Below are positions 15,235-22,475 of a DNA stretch of 53,510 nt, in pieces. The stretch is from an uncultured Subdoligranulum sp. GTDB taxonomy: Bacteria; Bacillota_A; Clostridia; Oscillospirales; Ruminococcaceae. The stretch spans positions 1 to 53,510 of the forward strand of contig NZ_CALADU010000197.1 of the NCBI RefSeq assembly GCF_937890665.1, in the 5' to 3' direction. Positions within the stretch are counted from its first letter, which is position 1. The number at the start of each line of letters is the position of its first letter. The notes beneath the pieces were generated by a model. It did not search any database and was not told where the DNA came from. It saw only the letters and a list, made by a program, of their open reading frames with translations. Position numbers and translations under genes: made by a program.

Positions 15235-16104
15235 ATGACAAAACTGGAAACGCTGCAGTTAAAGCTGACTGCGACCCGCGTACGGATGGGCGTGATCGAA
15301 GCGACCCATGGGGCGGGATGCGGCCATCCGGGCGGCAGCCTGTCTTCTGCGGATGTCCTGACATATCTGTACTTCCGTGAAATGCGCATCGACCCCGAGC
15401 AGCCGCAGGACCCCAACCGGGACCGCTTTGTGCTGAGCAAAGGTCATTGCGCCCCCGCCCTGTACGCCACGCTGGCGGAGCGTGGCTTCTTCCCGGTGGC
15501 GGACCTGCCCACCCTGCGGCATTCCAACAGCTACCTGCAGGGGCACCCCAACATGAACACCGTGCCCGGCGTGGATATGTCCACCGGCAGTCTGGGTCAG
15601 GGTGTTTCCACGGCCTGCGGCATGGCCTTGGCAGCCAAACAGTTGGAGAGCGATATCAACGTCTACACCCTGCTGGGTGACGGTGAGATCGACGAAGGCC
15701 AGTGCTGGGAAGCCTTTATGTTTGCCAACCACTACAAGCTGGACAACCTGTGCATCATGATCGACGTCAACGGCCTGCAGATCGACGGCCCCACCCGCCA
15801 GATCATGAACTCCGAGCCGCTGGACCGCAAGATGGACGCCTTCGGGTTCAACACCATCGTCTGCAACGGCAACTCCTTTGCCGAGCTGGAGCAGGCGTTC
15901 AAGATGTTCGATCTGTCCCATGGCAGCGGCAAGCCCACCTGCTTCCTGCTGCGCACCACCAAGGGCTTGGGCGTAAGTTACATGCAGAACGCCGTGGAAT
16001 GGCACGGCAAGGCTCCCAACGATGAGGAGTACGAGACCGCGATGGAAGAACTGCGCGCCGCCCACGAATCACTGGAAAAGGAGATCGAGCTCAACAATGG
16101 CTGA
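15235..16104 (+). CDS. tktA: Transketolase, N-terminal (TPP-binding) subunit, 289 aa
   Basis: Carries the thiamine-diphosphate half of transketolase, which moves two-carbon units between sugar phosphates in the pentose phosphate pathway. The GDG motif at 148-150 and the DVN at 177-179, about 28 residues later, bind Mg-TPP. SKGHCAPALY (68-77) and the H/P-rich loop GCGHPGGSLSS are family signatures. Here the enzyme is split, as in many Clostridia and in archaea. ATG 15235 has GGAGG upstream; the longer frame begins without one. Its last codons overlap the next gene by eight bases, so the two subunits are made together. Confidence 0.95.
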   Translation: MTKLETLQLKLTATRVRMGVIEATHGAGCGHPGGSLSSADVLTYLYFREMRIDPEQPQDPNRDRFVLSKGHCAPALYATLAERGFFPVADLPTLRHSNSYLQGHPNMNTVPGVDMSTGSLGQGVSTACGMALAAKQLESDINVYTLLGDGEIDEGQCWEAFMFANHYKLDNLCIMIDVNGLQIDGPTRQIMNSEPLDRKMDAFGFNTIVCNGNSFAELEQAFKMFDLSHGSGKPTCFLLRTTKGLGVSYMQNAVEWHGKAPNDEEYETAMEELRAAHESLEKEIELNNG

Positions 16105-17068
16105 GATGAAGAAAATTGCTACCCGCGTGAGCTACGGCAACACGCTGGTGGAACTGGCCCGTCAGGGCGCCGATAATCTGGTCGTGTTTGACGCCGACCT
16201 GGCCGCTGCCACCAAGACGGAGATCTTCCGCAACGAATATCCCGACCGTCACTTTGACTGCGGCATTGCCGAGCAGAACATGATCGGCGTAGCCGCCGGC
16301 ATGAGCACCATGGGCTATGTGCCGTTTGTGTCCAGCTTTGCGATGTTTGCCGCGGGCCGTGCCTTTGAGCAGATCCGCAACACCGTGGGCTACCCCCACC
16401 TGAACGTGAAGATCGCCGCCACCCACGCCGGTTTGTCGGTGGGTGAGGATGGTGCTTCCCACCAGTGCTGTGAGGACATTGCCCTGATGCGCTCCATCCC
16501 CGGTATGGTGATCCTGAGCCCCGCCGACGATGTGGAAGCCCGGGCTGCGGTGATCGCCGCTTACAACTACAATGGTCCGGTCTACCTGCGTCTGTCCCGT
16601 TTGGCCACGCCGGTCTTCCATGACCCCGAAACCTACGAGTTCCAGATCGGCAAGGGCGAGAAGCTCACCGATGGGTACGACATTGCGGTGATCTCCACCG
16701 GCCTGATGACCAGCGAAGCCCTGCGGGCTGCGGTGCTGGCCAAGCGTCAGGGCATCAGCGTGCGGGTCATCAACATGCCCACCATCAAGCCGCTGGACGA
16801 GGAGATCATCCTCACCGCCGCGCGGGAGTGCCGCCGCATCATCACGGTGGAAGAGCACAACGTCATCGGCGGCTTGGGCGAAGCGGTCTGCGGCGTCCTG
16901 AGCGAGAAGCTGCCCTGCTATGTCCGCCGTTTGGGCGTGCAGGACCAGTTCGGTCACTCCGGCCCCGCCAACGAGGTGCTGCGTGACTACGGCCTGTCGG
17001 CCGAGGCCATCGCCGCCGCCGTGCACGAGATCGTCCGTCCCGAACATAACAACGAAGCCAACCAGTAA
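16097..17068 (+). CDS. tktB: Transketolase, C-terminal subunit, 323 aa
   Basis: Pyrimidine-binding and C-terminal domains of transketolase. The catalytic Glu lies in CGIAEQNM (E59), and THAGLSVGEDGASHQ (about 109-123) carries His residues that contact the cofactor and substrate. The C-terminal transketolase domain follows from about residue 190 (YDIAVISTGLMTSEAL). Works as a complex with the product of the preceding gene. Start ATG 16097 overlaps the preceding stop; a second ATG at 16106 is possible but has no better ribosome binding site. A strong terminator follows 22 bp after the stop. Confidence 0.95.
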   Translation: MAEMKKIATRVSYGNTLVELARQGADNLVVFDADLAAATKTEIFRNEYPDRHFDCGIAEQNMIGVAAGMSTMGYVPFVSSFAMFAAGRAFEQIRNTVGYPHLNVKIAATHAGLSVGEDGASHQCCEDIALMRSIPGMVILSPADDVEARAAVIAAYNYNGPVYLRLSRLATPVFHDPETYEFQIGKGEKLTDGYDIAVISTGLMTSEALRAAVLAKRQGISVRVINMPTIKPLDEEIILTAARECRRIITVEEHNVIGGLGEAVCGVLSEKLPCYVRRLGVQDQFGHSGPANEVLRDYGLSAEAIAAAVHEIVRPEHNNEANQ

Positions 17069-17089
17069 TTTTTTCCAAAATAACCCATT

Positions 17090-17126
17090 CCGCCCCCGGC
17101 GCCTTGCGGCGCCGGGGGCGGTTTTT
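17090..17126 (+). terminator. Terminator of the transketolase operon
   Basis: Perfect 14-bp GC-rich stem (17090-17103 with 17108-17121), loop TTGC, then TTTTT. Confidence 0.95.
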
Positions 17127-17128
17127 CG

Positions 17129-17560
17129 TTACATCTCTTTTTCCAGCTTGACGCGGCAGTAGACTGCATAGCCCTGCACCAGCAGGTAGGCCGCCACCAG
17201 CAGCAGAAGGGCCGTCATCTCCACCCCCATCAGGGCAAAGACCAGCAGCAGCGCACTGAAGACAAAGACCATCAGGTCAAAGGCCTTGGCTTTGGCCCGC
17301 TGGGCCAGTTGGATGTTCCGCTCGTCCCCGGCCTCAATTTCCTGCTGACGGGCCAGTTCCGGGTCACTCTGCAAGGCTTTGCGCTGCACCATCCGCCCGA
17401 TGCCCTGCCCCAGCAGCCCGGCGCCCACGCCCAGACAGACATAGGGCAGCGCCCGCCAGAATCCGCTGTTTCCGGGGTTCTGCCGGAGCAGCAGCACCGC
17501 GATCCCCCACAACACCACACCGACGACGATCCACACAATCTCCTTCCGATCCTGTTTCAT
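17129..17560 (-). CDS. Four-helix membrane protein paired with an XRE regulator, 143 aa
   Basis: Small integral membrane protein with four hydrophobic segments at about 8-24, 36-53, 94-110 and 114-130 and a charged middle part (QRKALQSDPELARQQEIEAGDERN). This plan matches the DUF2178-like proteins often encoded directly after a short XRE repressor in Firmicutes. Function unknown. ATG 17560 overlaps the stop of the regulator by four bases, so the two are coupled in one operon. Confidence 0.75.
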   Translation of the reverse strand: MKQDRKEIVWIVVGVVLWGIAVLLLRQNPGNSGFWRALPYVCLGVGAGLLGQGIGRMVQRKALQSDPELARQQEIEAGDERNIQLAQRAKAKAFDLMVFVFSALLLVFALMGVEMTALLLLVAAYLLVQGYAVYCRVKLEKEM

Positions 17561-17760
17561 TGCGCTTCCTCCTCATAGATAAAGATGTCCTCGATCTGCA
17601 TACCGAAATACCGGGCAATCTTGAAGGCCAGCAGGATGGACGGATTGTACCGCCCGTTTTCCAGCGAGCCGATGGTCTGCCGGGAGACCGCAAGTGCCGC
17701 TGCCAGTTCTTCCTGACGGATGCCGCGGCTCTTGCGGATCTCCTCCAACCGGTTTTTCAT
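17557..17760 (-). CDS. XRE-family transcriptional regulator, 67 aa
   Basis: A bare helix-turn-helix protein: RLEEIRKSRGIRQEELAAALAVSRQTIGSLENGRYNPS is the Cro/C1-type DNA-binding domain, followed by helix LLAFKIARYFGMQIEDIFIYEEE. It belongs to the short YozG-like regulators that lack a ligand domain and usually repress themselves and the membrane protein after them. A perfect 9-bp palindrome of the TGGAAAGT type lies in its promoter, the likely operator. Confidence 0.85.
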   Translation of the reverse strand: MKNRLEEIRKSRGIRQEELAAALAVSRQTIGSLENGRYNPSILLAFKIARYFGMQIEDIFIYEEEAQ

Positions 17761-17791
17761 GGCCTACGCCTCCTTCTGCCTTCCGACTCTC

Positions 17792-17857
17792 ATGGAAAGT
17801 TCACTTTCCATTTATAAGCTACCACATTCCCCGCAAAATGTCAAGCACACTTTCCAT
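17792..17857 (-). promoter_or_regulatory. Promoter with TGGAAAGT operators for the XRE/membrane operon
   Basis: Minus strand: TTGACA (17839-17844), 17-base spacer, TAGCTT (17816-17821). A perfect palindrome ATGGAAAGT-TC-ACTTTCCAT occupies 17792-17811, just downstream of the -10, and a third half-site lies upstream of the -35 at 17849-17857. This arrangement would let one regulator cover the start region and touch the -35 flank. Confidence 0.8.
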
Positions 17858-17867
17858 TTTTTTTTGC

Positions 17868-17901
17868 AAACAAAAGACCCCTGCGCGCACACGCAGGGGT
17901 C
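17868..17901 (-). terminator. Terminator after the flavodoxin gene
   Basis: Perfect 10-bp stem (17876-17885 with 17892-17901), six-base loop, then TTTTGTTTG on the minus strand. Ends the DUF3793-flavodoxin unit. Confidence 0.9.
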
Positions 17902-17914
17902 CTCATCCTGTACG

Positions 17915-18363
17915 TTATTCGGCCAGCGCCGCACCCAAGGCCCGGCAGGCGGCCAAGGCTTCCCCATCGGGGCTGCCGTTGCAGATCACGCCGTCGGCTA
18001 CCAGTACCCCGCCGTCCTCCCGGCAGGTCTGTTCCCAACTGCGCATCCATTCCCCGTCGCCCCAGCCGTAGGAACCAAACAGCCCCAGCCGTAGGAACCA
18101 AACAGCCCCAGCCGTTTGCCGTTCAGCTTGCTTTCGCAGGCAGTAAAGACCGGTTCAAACTCGCTCTCCTCCAACTGTTCACAGCCCATCGACGGGCAGC
18201 CGAAAGCCACCCCGTCCACCTCGTCCATCTGGGCCGCATCCCACGCATCGACGGTCACCAGCCGGACCTCTGCCCCGGCGTCTCGGGCTCCCTCCGCCAC
18301 GGCGGCGGCCATGGCCTCGGTGTTGCCGGTGCCGCTCCAATATACTACGGCGATCTTGCTCAT
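17915..18363 (-). pseudogene. Flavodoxin, frameshifted by a 23-bp tandem duplication
   Basis: A short-chain flavodoxin: MSKIAVVYWSGTGNTEAMA is the FMN phosphate loop, followed by CPSMGCEQLEE and a good core. At LFGSYGWG the frame is lost because a 23-bp unit (18061-18083) is repeated directly at 18084-18106. Removing one copy restores a normal ending (GDGEWMRSWEQTC ... ALGAALAE) with a stop at 17915. As it stands, translation stops early at 17998 after 121 residues and the FMN-binding loop is destroyed. Flavodoxins replace ferredoxin when iron is short. ATG 18363 follows GGAAGG, 19 bp after the DUF3793 stop, so both genes share the metal-box promoter. Confidence 0.85.
18061..18106. repeat. 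Two direct copies of a 23-bp unit in the flavodoxin gene
   Basis: Positions 18061-18083 and 18084-18106 are identical, with nine bases of a third copy after them. The unit is not a multiple of three, so it shifts the reading frame. Confidence 0.95.
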
Positions 18364-18382
18364 CGGATACCTTCCTTTCCTG

Positions 18383-18934
18383 TCAGCCGGCCACAGCCAG
18401 CCGTTCCAACGTGGTTCCCTGCGCGTACCGCGCGCAGTAGATTTCGGTACAGCGGCGGTACCGCCCAAAGGTCTGCCGGGCCGCCTGCGCGTCCCCGTAG
18501 ACCTTCCAGCATCCCACACACTTGAAGCCACACACCGGGCTTTGGATGAACCCCTGCACGTCCTCCGGCGGGTAGCTCAAAAACAGCCCGATCTCGTGGG
18601 GGAAGTCGGTCCGCTCCCGCAGCCGCTGCATCAGCCGTCCCAGACAGCGGGCCGGTGCTTCGCAGCAGTAGCCCCGGGGTGCCAGCAAGGCCCGGGCTTC
18701 GGGGCGCTGCAGATCCTTGGCCAGCCGGGCAGGCCGGTACAGGTAGATCAGCGCCCGGCCGTTCTGCCAGCGCAGCGGCATGACACGCAGCCCCTTGGGG
18801 GCCAGCGCATGGTTCCAGCAGCGCACGCAGTCCTGCATGACCTGTTCTTCCCCAAAGGGGCAGGTAAACAGGCTGCCGGTTTTCAGCCCCGCCAGCGTGG
18901 GGGAGCCATGACGGACCATCAGTTCCTCGCACAT
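18383..18934 (-). CDS. DUF3793 family protein, 183 aa
   Basis: Recognised by HEIGLFLSYPPEDVQGFI (about 115-132) and the Cys-rich end (PVCGFKCVGCWKVYGDAQAA), both typical of DUF3793 proteins of Clostridia, which are of unknown biochemistry and are often found next to flavodoxin or iron-transport genes. Eight or more Cys residues suggest a metal or heme connection, but this is inference. ATG 18934 follows AAAGGATG. Promoter and two GTTAG-N6-CTAAC boxes lie upstream, so regulation by a DtxR/MntR-type metal sensor is likely. Confidence 0.8.
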   Translation of the reverse strand: MCEELMVRHGSPTLAGLKTGSLFTCPFGEEQVMQDCVRCWNHALAPKGLRVMPLRWQNGRALIYLYRPARLAKDLQRPEARALLAPRGYCCEAPARCLGRLMQRLRERTDFPHEIGLFLSYPPEDVQGFIQSPVCGFKCVGCWKVYGDAQAARQTFGRYRRCTEIYCARYAQGTTLERLAVAG

Positions 18935-18964
18935 CGTATGGCATCCTTTCGGTGGAAAGTTTTA

Positions 18965-18980
18965 GTTAGTTGTCACTAAC
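18965..18980. promoter_or_regulatory. Metal-box-like operator 1 (DUF3793 leader)
   Basis: GTTAG-TTGTCA-CTAAC, a 16-bp dyad with six-base spacing, 30 bp before the DUF3793 start. Two more copies with the same spacing lie at 19028 and 19925. It resembles DtxR/IdeR/MntR boxes; the regulator itself is not in the window. Confidence 0.6.
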
Positions 18981-18996
18981 CTTTGTCGGGAGAGAA

Positions 18997-19018
18997 CCGC
19001 CGGAGGGTGCTCCGGCGG
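18997..19018. repeat. Hairpin in the DUF3793 leader
   Basis: Perfect 9-bp GC-rich stem (18997-19005 with 19010-19018) with loop GGTG, placed between the two operator boxes in the transcribed leader. No good T-run follows, so a simple terminator is not supported. Confidence 0.5.
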
Positions 19019-19027
19019 GCGGCTTTG

Positions 19028-19080
19028 GTTAGCCATCTCTAACTCTCTGTCAGTATACCACGCCCCAGCCCTCGTGTCAA
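19028..19080 (-). promoter_or_regulatory. Promoter and operator 2 for DUF3793-flavodoxin
   Basis: Minus strand TTGACA (19075-19080), exactly 17 bases, TATACT (19052-19057), followed by GTTAG-CCATCT-CTAAC (19028-19043) over the expected start of transcription. Binding there would block RNA polymerase. Confidence 0.8.
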
Positions 19081-19099
19081 GGGGACCGGGGCGTGTTTT

Positions 19100-19897
19100 T
19101 TACAAAAAGAGCAGCAGGCTGACGGCCATGACCGCCATCCCCGCGATCAGCCCGTACAGGGAGAGGTGGTTTTCCCCGTATTCCCGGGCAGCGGGCAGCA
19201 GTTCGTCAAAGGAGATAAAGACCATGATACCGGCCACCCCAGCAAAAAGCACTCCAAAAACGGTGTCGTTCATGACGGGGCGCAGCAGCAGCCAGCCCAC
19301 CAGCGCCCCCACCGGTTCCGCCAGCCCCGACAGGAAGGAGTACCCGAAGGCCCGCCCCCGGGAGCCGGTGGCCTGATAGATGGGCACCGACACGGCGATG
19401 CCCTCGGGGATGTTGTGGATGGCAATGGCCGCCACGATGGGCACTGCCAATCCGGGCTCCTGCAAAGCCGACACAAAGGTGGCCAGCCCTTCTGGGAAAT
19501 TGTGGATGGCGATAGCCAGCGCGGTAAAAACGCCCATCCGCATCAGTCGGGCGGGAGCGGGGTCCTCCATGGCTTCGGCCAATTTGACCTCGTGGGGGTT
19601 TTCCCCCTCGGGGATCAGTTTGTCGATGAGAGCAATGACCAACATGCCGCCGAAGAAGGCCGCCACCGTCGCCCAGTTGCCGGTCCGGTCGCCCAGTTCT
19701 CCGGCCAGCGCGGTGCGGGCTTTGTCAAGAATTTCCACCAACGACACATAGATCATCACACCGGCAGAAAACCCCAGCGCTACCGAGAGGAATTTCCGGT
19801 TGGTATGGCGCCACAACAGGGCGATCAGGCTGCCGATGCCAGTGCTCAGTCCAGCCAGCAGCGTCATGCCGAAGGCGGGCAGAAAGGATGAATCCAC
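19100..19897 (-). CDS. ZIP-family metal transporter (ZupT-like), 265 aa
   Basis: Divalent-metal importer of the ZIP family with eight hydrophobic segments. The two signature helices carry HNFPEG (132-137) and HNIPEG (161-166), the paired His/Glu metal site. The short, weakly His-containing cytoplasmic loop (about 95-115, [16 protein letters not shown]) is ZupT-like. Substrates of this group are zinc, iron, manganese and others. The start is GTG 19897 behind GGGAGG. Its promoter carries a GTTAG-N6-CTAAT box right after the -10, the same box as the DUF3793-flavodoxin operon, so iron or manganese control is probable. Confidence 0.9.
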   Translation of the reverse strand: MDSSFLPAFGMTLLAGLSTGIGSLIALLWRHTNRKFLSVALGFSAGVMIYVSLVEILDKARTALAGELGDRTGNWATVAAFFGGMLVIALIDKLIPEGENPHEVKLAEAMEDPAPARLMRMGVFTALAIAIHNFPEGLATFVSALQEPGLAVPIVAAIAIHNIPEGIAVSVPIYQATGSRGRAFGYSFLSGLAEPVGALVGWLLLRPVMNDTVFGVLFAGVAGIMVFISFDELLPAAREYGENHLSLYGLIAGMAVMAVSLLLFL

Positions 19898-19924
19898 AGG
19901 TACACCTCCCTAGATGCAGTTCAA

Positions 19925-19980
19925 GTTAGTTATAGCTAATTCAAGGTGGTATTGTACCATGCCGTCCCCTAGGCTGTCAA
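19925..19980 (-). promoter_or_regulatory. Promoter and operator 3 for the ZIP transporter
   Basis: Minus strand TTGACA (19975-19980), 18-base spacer, TACAAT (19951-19956), then GTTAG-TTATAG-CTAAT (19925-19940) about ten bases downstream of the -10. Confidence 0.8.
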
Positions 19981-19991
19981 GGGTTCTTTTG

Positions 19992-20031
19992 TACATAGAA
20001 AAGCCCCTGTACCGGTTGATACAAGGGCTTT
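19992..20031 (-). terminator. Terminator after the MATE gene
   Basis: Stem 20000-20011 with 20020-20031 (12 pairs, one mismatch), then TTTTCT on the minus strand, just after the MATE stop codon. Confidence 0.75.
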
Positions 20032-20033
20032 GG

Positions 20034-21398
20034 TTATTTCGACTGCTTTTCCTGCGGCAGGGTGCGGAAAAACTTTGCCATGGGCAGACAACCGGCGATG
20101 TCCGCGATGACCCATCCGATGGGGATGGACACCCAGATGCCGGCAGCTCCCAGCGCCGGAATGGCGGACAGAGCATAGGCCAGCACCACCCGCAGGCCCA
20201 GCGAAATGACGGTGAGCACCACCGACATGCCAGGACGCTCGATGGCCCGGTAAAAGCCGTAGAGCAGGAACAACAGGGCGATCAAGCAGTAGAAAGCGCC
20301 CTCGGTACGCAGGTACTGCACCCCCACCGCGAGGATCTCGGTTTCCTCGGGCTGCACAAAGAGGAGCATCAGCGACCGTGCCAGCACAAAGACCACGGCG
20401 GACACAGCCACACCAAAGAGCATACTGACGGCCACCGCGGTACGGGTGCCCCTTCGGATGCGGTCATACCGTCCGGCGCCGAAGTTCTGGGCGATGAAGG
20501 TGGAGAACGCGTTGCCGAAATCCTGCACCGGCATGTAGGCGAAGGAGTCGATTTTGACAGCAGCGGCAAAGGCGGCCATCACGGCAGGGCCAAAACTGTT
20601 GACCCGGCCCTGCACCATGAGAATGCCGAAGTTCATAATGGATTGTTGGGCACCGGTGATAAAGGAGAGCCGGAAGACATGTCCGGCACAGGCCTTATCC
20701 CACCGCAGGTCGGCCCGGTGGAGCCGCAGATCCCGCCGGGTGGCCAGTGCATAGACGCAGAGGCCCGCCCCTGACAGCCACTGGGCGATGACGGTAGCCC
20801 AAGCAGCACCGGCCACCCCAGCGCCCAGACCCAGCACAAAGGCCACATCCAGCACGATGTTCAGCACCGCCGACACGCCCAAAAAGACCAGCGGCCGCAC
20901 CGAATCCCCCACCGCCCGCAGCAGACAGGCGTAGTAGTTGTAAAGGAAAGTCCCACCGATGCCCACAAAGATCACCAGCAGATAGGTGCGCATCAACCCC
21001 CACACCTCGGCAGGGACCTGCAGCAGCCAAAGGATAGGATCGATGAGCAGAAAGACCGCCACATTCAGCAACACCGCGGTGCCGCCGATCATCCCCAGAG
21101 AGAGGAAAATTTCCCGCCGCATTCGGTCGGCATCCCCTCGTCCAAACGAGATGGACACCGCCACGCCGCTGCCCATCGAAAGGCCCAGCAAAATGGAGGT
21201 CAAAAAGGTCATCAACGTATAGGCCGAGCCCACCGCCGCCAGCGCATCAGCGCCCACATACCGCCCCACAATCAGGGTATCGGCAATGTTGTAGAGCTGC
21301 TGCAGCAGATTGCCCACCATCATGGGCAGCGCAAAGCGCAGCAGCGTAGGCGCAATAGGGCCTTCGGTCAACGCCCGAGCACGGGTTTGCATAAACAA
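20034..21398 (-). CDS. MATE family efflux transporter, 454 aa
   Basis: Twelve-helix exporter in two homologous MatE halves (about residues 15-175 and 235-395). The start LTEGPIAPTLLRFALPMMVGNLLQQLYNIADTLIVGRYVG is the standard opening of the DinF/NorM-like Clostridia branch. Such pumps use a sodium or proton gradient to export cationic drugs or metabolites. TTG 21398 lies six bases after GGGAGG; an ATG two codons later (21392) is the alternative start but its spacing is long. A terminator follows directly. No regulator is nearby. Confidence 0.9.
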   Translation of the reverse strand: MFMQTRARALTEGPIAPTLLRFALPMMVGNLLQQLYNIADTLIVGRYVGADALAAVGSAYTLMTFLTSILLGLSMGSGVAVSISFGRGDADRMRREIFLSLGMIGGTAVLLNVAVFLLIDPILWLLQVPAEVWGLMRTYLLVIFVGIGGTFLYNYYACLLRAVGDSVRPLVFLGVSAVLNIVLDVAFVLGLGAGVAGAAWATVIAQWLSGAGLCVYALATRRDLRLHRADLRWDKACAGHVFRLSFITGAQQSIMNFGILMVQGRVNSFGPAVMAAFAAAVKIDSFAYMPVQDFGNAFSTFIAQNFGAGRYDRIRRGTRTAVAVSMLFGVAVSAVVFVLARSLMLLFVQPEETEILAVGVQYLRTEGAFYCLIALLFLLYGFYRAIERPGMSVVLTVISLGLRVVLAYALSAIPALGAAGIWVSIPIGWVIADIAGCLPMAKFFRTLPQEKQSK

Positions 21399-21479
21399 TC
21401 GGCACCTCCCTATATTGCGGCCAGCGCCGCCTTCTTATCATAGGGCAAAACGCCGGGAAATGCAAGAAGGGTTTTCACA

Positions 21480-21508
21480 TTGAAATCCCCCCTTGCCTGT
21501 GCTACAAT
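21480..21508 (+). promoter_or_regulatory. Promoter for the plus-strand glycosyltransferase-like gene
   Basis: TTGAAA (21480-21485), 17-base spacer, TACAAT (21503-21508). Confidence 0.7.
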
Positions 21509-21577
21509 AGGGAGTAGTTTTCCGCCCCTGTACGGGCGGGTCAAGGATTTGAAACTTTCCAGAACAGGGAGGCCATC

Positions 21578-22399
21578 ATGGGTCAGCTTTCCAGCCAACT
21601 CACGCTTGTCGTGTCGGCATACCACGCCTACTCCGATTTTTTAGCTTGCAACATTGCACTCCTCCAGAAGTACTGGCCCGATTGTGAAGTCGAAAAAATC
21701 TGTGCGCTGGATGTGGAAACCGATGCCATGAAAGCACTACTGCCTTTTTTTGACAAGGTTGTGGTGGATGAAACCAGTGTAGGCGGCAAAAATATGCTCC
21801 GGGTACAAAAGGCATTGGAATTGGTCAAAACCCCCTATGTCCTGTTGATTCTGGACGACTTTCTCTTGTATGACCGCATCCACAACGAAGATTTGTCTGC
21901 CATGGTCGCCTTTGCCGAAGCACACAATGCCGGTAGTATCTCCCTAATCTACAAAAACAGCGAGCGGCAGAATTTCAATGCTCCTTCTCGAGAAGCGCCA
22001 GTACTAAAAGAATCCCCCGCGGATGATCCCTATCGGATTTCGCTGCGCAGCGTCTTCTGGAAGACCGAATACGTGAAAAAATTTGCCGACCGCTATCCTT
22101 CCCCTTCGGACTTCGAGCGACTTGGTTCCACCTATAGCCTCTCTTTGCCGGAAAGCATCTATACTGTTGTCCGCGGTCGAGAAATCTACCCCAATTTGGA
22201 CATCATCCAACGAGGAAAATTCCGTTTAAACTCCACTGCCTTTTTGCGTAAAGAGGGCCTTTCCTACGACACCGACCGCTGGCCGGACCTGACATGGAAA
22301 GACAAAGCTGTCATCACACTGCGCAATCGAATCTACCTGCTTTCCCCTAAGTTGGTGACCAAATTGGTTGCCAAAGCTCCTTGGCGGAAAAAATATTGA
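21578..22399 (+). CDS. Glycosyltransferase-like protein, 273 aa
   Basis: Opens with LTLVVSAYHAYSDFLACNIALLQKYWPDC, a GT-A-like nucleotide-binding start, and carries YVLLILDDFLLYDRI, where an Asp-Asp pair could bind the metal-sugar nucleotide. The C-terminus is rich in aromatic and basic residues (RNRIYLLSPKLVTKL). It resembles the poorly described GT-A proteins in polysaccharide clusters. AT-content is clearly higher than in its neighbours and it runs against the main operon, so recent acquisition is likely. It ends at a bidirectional terminator shared with that operon. Activity and sugar are unknown. Confidence 0.6.
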   Translation: MGQLSSQLTLVVSAYHAYSDFLACNIALLQKYWPDCEVEKICALDVETDAMKALLPFFDKVVVDETSVGGKNMLRVQKALELVKTPYVLLILDDFLLYDRIHNEDLSAMVAFAEAHNAGSISLIYKNSERQNFNAPSREAPVLKESPADDPYRISLRSVFWKTEYVKKFADRYPSPSDFERLGSTYSLSLPESIYTVVRGREIYPNLDIIQRGKFRLNSTAFLRKEGLSYDTDRWPDLTWKDKAVITLRNRIYLLSPKLVTKLVAKAPWRKKY

Positions 22400-22425
22400 G
22401 TTCTTTTCATCGGCTCTTATGGAAA

Positions 22426-22475
22426 ATAAAACCACGCCGGACAAGGCTTTACCCTTGTCCGGCGCATTTTTATTT
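22426..22475. terminator. Bidirectional terminator between convergent genes
   Basis: Perfect 12-bp stem (22435-22446 with 22453-22464), six-base loop, ATTTTTATTT on the right side and TTTTATTTTCC on the left when read on the minus strand. Confidence 0.9.

Noticed and set aside
17841..18101. An 86-codon frame as a separate gene after the truncated flavodoxin
   Set aside because: Its frame is not the one that continues flavodoxin; the true 3' part is read in another frame that gives a perfect flavodoxin ending.
18061..18106. A CRISPR-like or VNTR array at the two 23-bp repeats
   Set aside because: Only two adjacent copies without spacers, inside a coding gene; a simple tandem duplication explains it.
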